Shown: positions 55,741-64,000 of the stretch, one piece after another
Layout of the letters: every line of letters begins with the position of its first letter
Position numbering within the stretch: position 1 is the first letter of the stretch
NCBI GenBank assembly: GCA_009733575.1
Contig: ML769512.1
Coordinates: 119,112 to 183,111, forward strand
Reading direction: 5' to 3'
DNA: 64,000 nucleotides
Origin: Gymnopus androsaceus JB14
Taxonomy: Eukaryota > Basidiomycota > Agaricomycetes > Agaricales > Omphalotaceae
The notes under the pieces: model-generated
What the model was told of the DNA's origin: nothing
Seen by the model: the letters and a program-made list of their open reading frames with translations, nothing else
Databases searched by the model: none
Made by a program: the position numbers and the translations under genes

Positions 55741-57565
55741 GCTGTATCGGACACTGTGTCATCACTAGCGAATATGAGTCCATTTGCCCAGATCCGTGGT
55801 GTCCAGTTCAGAGGCGAAGGTGCCCTCGATGACAGTTCAGATGAAGAGGACGCTCCCCCCGTACCAGAGCCATGGGCTCTCCGGCACAGTCATCAAAGGA
55901 GAACCCTTCGCCGGATCCAGTAACATTGAGTTTTCAGGGAGGAGCGAGTTCATCACTGCTTCGCAAGGAAACAAGAGTCGCCATCATGATTCATCCAGCC
56001 ATACTTACCTCTACTGCGCATTCTCAATCTCGTCATGATGGTCCTCCTATGGAGGGCTTCTCTTCAGCAATGTTCCCGAATGCTCGCGATTTTTGCATAA
56101 ACAATTCAGAGTTCCACAAGTATTCAATGCAACTCTTATCATGGATCGCACGATGGACTTTCCAATCTGTTCAATTCCTTGGGTGACTCAGAATCGGAAT
56201 CGGATGTTGATGAGTGTGATGACGAGGAAATCGCACCTCGTGGCGGTAAGCTAGTAATGTCAAACTTTTGCAAAATAACTAACAATCCTGGTGGTGCATA
56301 GGTTTAACATTCGGTATGCCCAGGGGCTCCGGTGACCTTTTTTCTTTTTCTATGTCTACGAATTCGACAGACGTCATATCATCATTATCCCTACCCCCTG
56401 ATATCCCTGCTAGCATGCAAAGCTCTGGACGCGGTTTATCCAGTGCCAATACTTCTAGATCCGCAGCCTTTAATCATCGAGATGGAGGGGTTAGTGAAGG
56501 AAACGAAGCCACGGCAAAAGAGGAAGTAAACACCCCTCCGCCAAACCAACACGAAGTCTTGCAGAATTTCTTTCAATCATTACTGACAAGCAAGCAGACA
56601 GGTGGCACGGAAAACAAGGATCCGTCATTAAGAACATCTGCGCTCGATCCAGGGAAAATCCAGCGTACCGTTGGGTCCTCGTCTTCGATTTACTATGATG
56701 ATGATCGCGCTAGGTCCTCGTTCGGCTCACCCACTTTACCAACAGAAATGTACAGCGGCGAGCCCTCAACTCTAATTCCGAGTGAAGGATGAAGCTTTTC
56801 AGGTTCCTAGGACTTCTCCGACACCCCCTCCTTCGTTGGAAGCCTCGCAGAATGGTCTCTTTCGATCAAACAGCGCAGGAAGGATTCAAGCAATGCACAA
56901 GCTGACAGGTGGCACGAAGAGCTACAATTCATCATCCTCTGCGCTCGATTCAGGGAAACCCAAGGGTACCGACATGGTTCCAGGTGGCAAGCGGGCTGAT
57001 GCGTTTGAGCTATTGAGGAAGATGAGTTTGGTACGGGCGGCGAAGGACACTGAAGATGAGACCAGGGAGGAAGGAAGTTCACTTGGTGCCGATTCTGGAG
57101 TTTCCGGGTCTCCCCAAACGCCAATTGTTCCTCCTACTTTGCCTCCTCCTTGATAGTTATCATATCCCTCGAGGAGAGGATACGTTGGTCGATCTTGAAT
57201 TGGATTCCCCTCGACTTGGATCAGAAGGAGGACCCGACACAACTCGTTCACAAGAAACCTTAGTAGGCTCAAGCTATGGAGATTTTTCCTATGGAGAGGA
57301 TTCTTCCGACTGTAATTTGTTTTCATTATTTAGTATTGGGTTGAAATGCTAATGGACGCTTGCTTCACTCTAGTACCGGACGTCGTGATACCCATGTACC
57401 TCCAGGAGGGGGTCTATCATGGTCCAATCCATACTTATGGTCAGTATGGCGAGAGTATCGTGAGAGACAGTCAGCGACGCAGCCCGAAGAATCTGCGTAA
57501 CAATCAGGATATTAGGAGGGGGTTGCTGGTAAGTTTGGCTTATAATCCATGGATATTGTGCTGAG
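55741..57565 (+). pseudogene. Ser/Pro-rich 3' part of the K1 locus
   Basis: A series of open segments in different frames (55741-55920, 55872-56186, 56316-56792, 56782-57153, 57160-57330, 57346-57540) with low-complexity Ser, Pro, Asp and Glu content, for example ALDDSSDEEDAPPVPEPW, ENKDPSLRTSALDPGKI and ADAFELLRKMSLVRAAKD. A repeated GTG.. LDSGKPKGT / LDPGKIQRT motif suggests internal duplication. No zinc finger is present. Some frame changes could be introns, but not all have splice sites. It may be the decayed tail of K1 or a separate broken gene. Confidence 0.45.
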
Positions 57566-57863
57566 AAGGATTGTAGGCAAAAATGCGAAAGCAGCGGTAC
57601 TACTATAACTACGGGAAAATGCTACAACCTGAATTAAGTATGCGGCGAATTGAGCGAATTTGGACTGCTCTTGTCTCTTTCCATATGGTAGTGAATTGAT
57701 ATTAATTTACACACAGAAAGTAGAACTAGTTTGGCGTGAAAGTGACACGCTCATCTGATCGTGACTAGTGATCATTTCATTTCACTACTCTCCTGAACGA
57801 CCTTACACGAACCTCTGGAAGAACACGGTAAAATGGAAATCATAAATCTTTGAAACACTTGCG

Positions 57864-58620
57864 ATGGCTCCGAAGCATTATCAAGACCGTAGACATGTCT
57901 ACTCCTGGAGATGGCATGAATATCTCAAATCTGAACTCTCATCTACATTTACATCTCGCTCCGCTTCACCAACTATAGCTATCTCGCCTCCTACTCCTGG
58001 CGAAGAATTGGAATTAGATCTTCCAGCTGCTATTAGGGCATTTCTATCGAACGATCTACTCCAGATGCGTGCAAACACACTGATATGGGATGGTCACGAT
58101 TTCACCTACTTTTCTCTCTCGGAAGAGAAAGCTGCATCTGAACTGGAGCATTTAGCTGCTCCCAAAGTCCTCTGCAATGGTACCATGCACCCAGTGAGCT
58201 TTCAACCACACCCAGAGAAACATAGCCAATATCGATATGTTACGATGGAGTGGAATTTGGAAGATAGTGGGTTTAGAGCGGTTTTCGAAGGTGAGTTTCT
58301 TATAACTACTAATCATAGACTGTTGGCTAACACTCACTACAGGACATGCTGCAGGCGACGAAACAGTCCTGAGTCAACTTTACCTTTGCTACCCTGTCTC
58401 TTCACGATCCACTCCGAGTCTTGTCATCTCCAACATAGAAAATGACCAGGCTAGTGCCTCAGCCTTGTCCTCGTCGGCTCCTGCTCTGAATCCCTCTCTC
58501 GCCCTTACTCTTAAGACCATATGCCCCGCTTTTCCTGTTCCCTGTTCTTCTCTCCCAGTTTTCCTTGCATCGCATACGCATCCAAACTTCCCCATGCATC
58601 CAACAAAGTTGAATCCTTAG
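57864..58620 (+). CDS. Chimeric hypothetical protein at a duplication breakpoint
   Basis: Two exons, 57864-58290 and 58343-58620, in phase, 234 residues. Exon 1 encodes a compact domain (YSWRWHEYLKSEL, LPAAIRAFLSNDLLQMRANT, IWDGHDFTYFSLSEEKAA, PHPEKHSQYRYVTMEWN) that I do not recognise. In exon 2, after ETVLSQLYLCY, the sequence becomes SRSTPSLVISNIENDQ and SALSSSAPA, the same as the Pro-rich gene near 50805-50870, then switches to sequence that is noncoding at 52360-52460. The C-terminal 75 or so residues were therefore supplied by duplicated DNA from another gene and its 3' flank. The original C-terminus of the domain has probably been lost. Confidence 0.65.
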
Positions 58621-61600
58621 CACACCTCGCAGTACTTGTATTTGACAAACATGTTAATACTGTATATGTATACTAGTCCAGCTTACCGCTTCCTGTGTTT
58701 TATTGTTTGTTGATTTGTTTTCATTTCACTATTGATCATTGCTGTACAGTTATATATACCTAGGCTACCATTATCGTAAAATCTCTTTAAAGCTCAATCT
58801 CTTTCAATGGTAGGTAACTGGGAGTCCGACACCTTGCAACCAGTTAGGAAAGTTTATCAGTGTTATAGCCCGGATCTCCAAGGCATTCCAAAGCTGCTTG
58901 GGGTCGATGAGGTAGTTGAAGTTGAAAGACGATGATGGAAGAGGAAGAAGAAAACGACAGTGATCTTCTTCAAGCGCCTCGACATGACAGAATATCCTCT
59001 CCAAGACCCTGAAAGGAATGTCAAACAAGTCAATGGAGCATTGACCACTTTCTTCTACGTAATATTGAGAGAATAAGGCAAAGATGCTCGTCCCCAGCTC
59101 GTCCCCATCTTGATATTTGAACCGACATCCTACTACAACAAGCGGGGATTTGGTTCCTCATGTGTTGAACTCGGCCTCAACCACCACGATTTTTCTCGCT
59201 TCAGGGGAAGATCTCTTTCTCCTTCGCCTTGAGTAAAATTTTAGTGCCTCCAGCCACCGTGGTGGTTCGTAGAAGAAGAGCAGAATTACTATTTGCGTTC
59301 ATTAGACGCCCGATATTGCCGATGCATGATGCCGAGCAATTGCTGAGCATCATCGCTCAACGCCCATCATGACTGTTCAAGTACTATGGATACGCCAATG
59401 TCATGATTATCAATGATCGAGCAACGTCGATGGGAACATGCTCATTCAAGCACCCAGCAGACTGTCGGGCCCAGTGCAATCATTGGAGCCTTATTTCTCC
59501 AGCAAGACCCAAATTCTCTCCCTTGCAGCAACAGATGCTTTTCACGAAAATTCATTCGGAAAGGATGAGGCAGCTTTTGTGATGGAGGTTTTGCAGACGG
59601 TAAGACCGATCTATTCATCTATATGTGTCTCTGAAATATCTGGATAGGAAATGGACCGCATACGGACACAAAAAGACGCTCAAAGGAGGAAATACTTGAA
59701 GTCAATCTGCCATCTAAATCTTGTTCATGGAGTCCTTCCACCTTCGATGTTTCTCAAAGGCTTGGTTCGCGAAAGCTCGACCGCAGTTGCGGGAGGAGGG
59801 TTTGCGGTACGACTCTATCTTCCTCTTCTTGCAACTTAGGCTGAATCACGATTTAGGATATCTGGACGGGACGTTTAAATAAACAACGTGTTTGTATCAA
59901 AGTTCTGCGATTCTTCCAGCAAGGATCGGACAGAGAGGGATTATTGAAGGCGTTGAGCAAAGAAGTGCTTCTATGGAGACAGCTCAATCACCCAAACATT
60001 CTTCCCTTCCTCGGTATCAACACTGAACTATTTTCACCGAGCTTTTGCATCGTCTCTCCTTGGATGTCTAACGGAGATATCATGTCATATGCACGAAACA
60101 GCCCGTTAGATCTGAACACCAAGCTGGAGCATGTGAGTTTATTCGGACCATTTCAACACTCAGCACTCATGCATTTCCAGACTATACAAATCGCCGAAGG
60201 CCTCTTTTACCTGCATGGACTTGATCCGCCTGTTGTACATGGTGATATCAAAGGGGTTAGAAACGTACCATACCTCCCTGTTAACTACTTATTCTCTTCT
60301 TATTAGGCCAACATCCTAATTTCAGATGAACGTCGCTGCTGCTTGGCTGATTTCGGGTTATCGGTCTTGGATACGCAATCAATGAACCCAGCACATACCG
60401 CCTCCGTTCAAGGCTCTCTTCGGTGGCTAGCGCCAGAGTTCATCAATCCTACTCCAATGCCTATTCAAGGAAGGTTGACGTCTAGAGATATCTACGCATT
60501 TGGGTGTACTTTGTTTGAGGTGGGCTTCGCCAGTCATGCCATTAAACGGAACCCGAATTAACTATCTTCCAGATATTGACTGGCCAGCCACCTTTCTCTC
60601 ACCTTAACCTCGACATCAGTGTCGCAATAGACGTTTTGAAAGGTGTTAGACCAGTACTTCCATCAATCGTCGTTCCGAAAGAAGATGTTTTCAAGGCGAT
60701 CCGCGTAATGTTGGATTCGTGCTGGGCTGAAGAGATCAAGCATAGGCCCGATGCTCGAGATGTACTAGATTTTCTGAAGCATGTACACAACCTCTTGCGG
60801 TATTCCGAGCAAAAATTGGTAAGACGCTTTCAATCAATGTACCGAAACCGAGTTTAATTATATTCTTTAGGGACTCTTTTCTCTATTTCCAGTCCTTAAT
60901 GCAGCGGAAAAAGCTCCAAAAACCAGGTTCGTTAAAACCTCATCGCACTCTGTGATTGCCTGGATTCTCAAATCAATCCTTCAGTGACGAAAAGAAATCC
61001 TTATTTGGTCATAATCACGCTTCTAGCATCCAACAGCTTTCGGAACGCTGTGGTAGCAATGCGCTCAACCCACTGACTACAGTTATTGACAATGGCACTT
61101 CTGCGAATGGTGAAACATTCACCGGCCTCTCTTTCGCTACTACGGCTGCGATGGTCTCTGAGATACGACCAGACCTAACTTGGGCTAATGCACGTTATCA
61201 AAGCCAGCGTCCCGATACCTTAGATCCTCCACATTCTTCTTTCGTGGCTACTCCAAGTTTCAACATCGGCCAGCACACTCGTGTGTTGAAGGAGGAGCGC
61301 CAACTCGGATACCTAGAGTCGGATAATGAAGGGTTTCCCGTCGCACGTACGGAACCGCCATCCAGCTCAAGAATCAGGGATTTGGAAGGAAAAGCTCATG
61401 CGGTGCAATCTACTCCCAGGCCGCTTTCTGGTGCATCATCCACAATCCACCCAGTAGTCCCTTGTTTCAGAAGACCACACCCCGCCCATTCTTCCTTTCA
61501 ACCTCGTACTCCCTCGTATCGGGAGCTTCAGCCTTCAAATCCGTCTCAGTCCCTTCGGTCATATTGCCCAACAAAACGAGAGGATGATGATGCGGATCCA

Positions 61601-61700
61601 GATATCTTTCCTCCTTTCAATGAGGAGCTCGATAACGACGACGAGGACGACCAAATTGTCTGGGATCCGAGGCCAAGCCCTTCAACGGACCCTACAGCTG
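58390..61700. repeat. Segmental duplication, second copy of about 50.8-55.7 kb
   Basis: Homology begins within the chimeric gene's exon 2, covers the duplicated 3' flank, the minus-strand remnant, the kinase exons and the acidic linker, and ends near QIVWDPRP at about 61675. Compared with the first copy about 1.5 kb of the 3' flank is missing. Confidence 0.8.
58804..59028 (-). other. Possible F-box-like remnant
   Basis: The minus-strand frame has MFDIPFRVLERIFCHVEALE, which resembles the IP-x-x-x-LE-x-IF pattern of F-box starts, followed by PKQLWNALEIRA. A degraded equivalent lies at about 52960-53040. There is no extended gene. Confidence 0.3.
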
Positions 61701-64000
61701 CTACTCCCTTTTCTCCCTCCGCCGCTCGAAGCCCTTCGCCTTCTGTTCCCCTCCATCTTATAGATCGGCGTGACGACAAGAAGCACGTATGCATCACTTG
61801 CCACAAAAAGTTCCATCGGCCAAGTAGCCTCCGCATCCATATGAGCACTCATACAGGTGTCACTCGTAAGTCTTAAACACTCATTTTGCTATTCTTATGC
61901 TCACCATTGTCGCTGTAGCTTTCCGATGTCCGTATCCTAATTGCGGTCAAGGGTTCAATGTCAATTCAAACATGAGGAGGCATTTTAGAAATCACAACTC
62001 GACTGCTTTGAATAACAGGTCGCAAGGAAAAGAGGATATCAGCGGATCAATTTCTGCTCGCGTCAGACATTCGCCCTCTGCTTCTACCCAGAGTGGCGTT
62101 GGCTCTCCCACAGAAAGCAATTTTCTGGTACTGTGTCCTGACGTTCCCTCACCATATGAGCGGAGAGAATTCAGGGGTAGTGGGATGTATCGTCCCAAAG
62201 GGCGCTCTCAGGATGACAAGCAAAAACAGCAAGTCATTTTGGAGCAGGAATCACGTCAGTCTCCTCCGCTGAACCCAGCCGCTGGTCCTTCTCGACCTTC
62301 AGGCCGTTCCGATTGCAAGCAGCAACAGCAGCCTCTTGACCAAAAATCTTACGAAACTGCTCTTGAAGCTCAGCGGCAGCAAGAAACGAAATTGGTTTCT
62401 CCTCCTCCAGTTGGTCCTCTTACTAGGGTACGGACACAGGGCCATCTACTTTCTCGGCCTGAAATACATCCACAACAACCTCCTCCACCACCGGTTCTCG
62501 CCAAAACCAACAACAGCTCTAGTCGCCGTCAGCCCCGCAGACTTCCGCATGCTACTGCAAACTTGTCTGAAGCCGAAGCCATGATCCAGGCCCCTCGTAC
62601 CAAAAAGGTCGTCCTTGCTGTTGATGACGAAGACGATGACGATTGGGATGAGACGGAGACGGACTTGGACAGTGGTTTCGAGGAACTAGACAGGAAAAGC
62701 CATATTGATGCCGAGAAAGGCGGTAGGTTGGTGGAGCCAGGAATGCTGGCTACAGGTAGCGGTGATAACGATGAGAATGGTGCTTGGGAAGACGAAGACG
62801 GATCTGGATCTGATGATGCAGTTTCCGCTGCGCCCCGTAACGCTGAAAAGAACGTTGCTTCGCCTCCTCCTGCGGCTGCGAATAATCAAAATCCCAAACG
62901 TCCTGGTCCATCAAGACACCAATCCCAGCCCAACATTCCTATTTTGGCTTCGATAAGCAAGCCAAAACAGCAGGTGATTGTGGAGCAGGAATCACGTCGG
63001 CCTCCTCCCCACCCTGCCGCTGGTCCTTCTCGACTTTCGCGCCATTCCGACCGCGAGCAACAGCAGCAGCAACAGCAGCCTCTCGACAAAAAACTTTACG
63101 AAGCTGCTCTTGAAGCTCAGTGGCAGCGGGAATTGTTCACCAAGATGCCGAAACGCAGTTACTCGAATTTGTCAACACGGTCGCAGTCGGGACTTTTAAG
63201 TCAGTTGATGAATCCCGACCCTCAGATTTTCCCGGATAGTCACCCTTATAAACGAGGGTACTCAAATGGTGATGTTGCCGCTGGTGGACGACCCGTTGCG
63301 CGGATGGGTATCCAGGCTATGGCGACTATAACTTTGAATGGAGAGGTGAAGAGTAATCTTTCCGCTGGCGCTCCCCCGAAGCTCTCTGGCTCCGGAGCGA
63401 TGACAAATGGGGCTTCTGCCGTTCCGTATCCTTCTCCTTCCAGACCTTCCTTCTCTACAATGGGGATGGACAGCGCCATGGGGCATAGCGGCGGCGTGCC
63501 TCCAACTGGGCGCGAACCATATGGCTTGCCTGCCATACCAATGCCGTACCAAGGCGGACCTATGAATACGAACATCCCCGTCGTCTTTACCGAGGACGCT
63601 GCTACAAAGTTGAGCGACCGTGTGCGCAGACGATGCTTTAATTGTTGTACCTCTGACACGAGTACATGGAGGAGAAGTAACCTCAATCCCGGAAAAGTGG
63701 TGAGCGCAATTTCTTATTCTGTGTCGAACAAATCCAGTATACTTAATATTCTCATTAGCTTTGTAATAAATGTGGATTGTTTGAACGTACGCATTCTAGA
63801 CCTTGTCCTGAGCGATTCAAGGAGGCCAAAATGAATCGTCAGTTTATGGGCCCAGCTACCGGAGGCTTTGCTTCGTTCTGGTCCCGCGAGGATTCTCATC
63901 ACATCGCGCATGGCACGCATGCTAGTGAAGGACTTGAATCCCCTTTGTCTCCCTTCCAACCGAGATTCCCGGGCAGTGTCCCACTTGGAGACTCGCCTAC
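59438..64000 (+). CDS. TKL-type kinase fused to C2H2 and GATA zinc fingers (K2), partial
   Basis: Ten exons, all phases agreeing: 59438-59599, 59648-59806, 59857-60132, 60181-60255, 60307-60519, 60573-60818, 60871-60926, 60985-61865, 61919-63699 and 63759 to the window end; at least 1,363 residues. Residues 98-375 form a TKL-like kinase: AGGGFADIWTGRL loop, Lys122 in CIKVLRFF, HGD (219-221) for HRD, DFG (239-241), RWLAPEF, DIYAFGCTLFE. An acidic linker (FPPFNEELDNDDEDDQIVW) follows. Two C2H2 fingers lie at the exon 8/9 join (CITCHKKFH...HMSTH; CPYPNCGQGF...HFRNH). A long Gln/Pro-rich region leads to a GATA finger from about residue 1262 (CFNC...CNKCGLFERTHSRP) with a 19-residue loop. Exon 6 read through its intron would stop at 60857, so separate kinase and transcription-factor products remain possible. 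Confidence 0.75.

Overview
The window looks like a piece of an agaricomycete (basidiomycete) nuclear genome. Genes are rich in introns of about 50-60 bp with GTNNGT...YAG borders and CTNAC-type branch points. Recognisable proteins are eukaryotic: ribosomal protein eL19, Bcp1/BCCIP, mitochondrial proline dehydrogenase, a HAL4/HAL5-like kinase, a microsomal P450 and GATA/C2H2 fingers. A tRNA-Arg with an intron is also present. There is no operon structure.

Layout. 0-10 kb is ordinary genic DNA: a small Cys-rich gene model, a caspase-fold-like gene with the catalytic Cys replaced, RPL19, an array of diverged micro-exon-like repeats, and a Ser/Thr kinase with DYG in place of DFG. 10.7-11.4 kb holds a small three-exon gene on the minus strand. 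13.1-16.25, 30.47-33.3 and 33.4-36.6 kb are three decayed copies of one segment (BCP1 - P450 - minus-strand hypothetical). No copy keeps all three genes intact. Copy A has the fullest BCP1 and an intact 306-aa hypothetical. Copy C has the only near-complete P450.

18.8-30.4 kb is a transposon nest separating copies A and B. It holds TIR elements, a fold-back element carrying about twenty 36-bp repeats, a hAT-type non-autonomous element with an 8-bp target duplication, a gag-like two-exon gene with zinc-knuckle motifs, CACTA-like MITEs and a 1.9-kb palindrome. Several insertions can be proved inside the window because a second copy supplies the empty site.

37.5-39.6 kb is an intact seven-exon proline dehydrogenase. 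40.2-46.6 kb holds a frameshifted secreted carboxylesterase, a partial duplicate of it, a secreted DUF3237-like gene, and a 1.64-kb palindromic TA-flanked element with a TA-flanked MITE nested in one arm. A tRNA-Arg(ACG) lies at 47.2 kb.

49.5-64 kb is a second segmental duplication. A Pro-rich gene is followed by a TKL-type kinase locus (K1, frameshifted). A second copy begins inside the 3' part of a chimeric gene at 57.9-58.6 kb and continues into an intact kinase (K2). In K2, ten exons with matching phases carry one reading frame from the kinase through two C2H2 fingers into a GATA finger and off the end of the window. If it is one transcript, this kinase-zinc-finger fusion is the most novel object here. 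Frameshifts are concentrated in duplicated loci, while single-copy housekeeping genes are clean, which favours real pseudogene decay over poor sequence.
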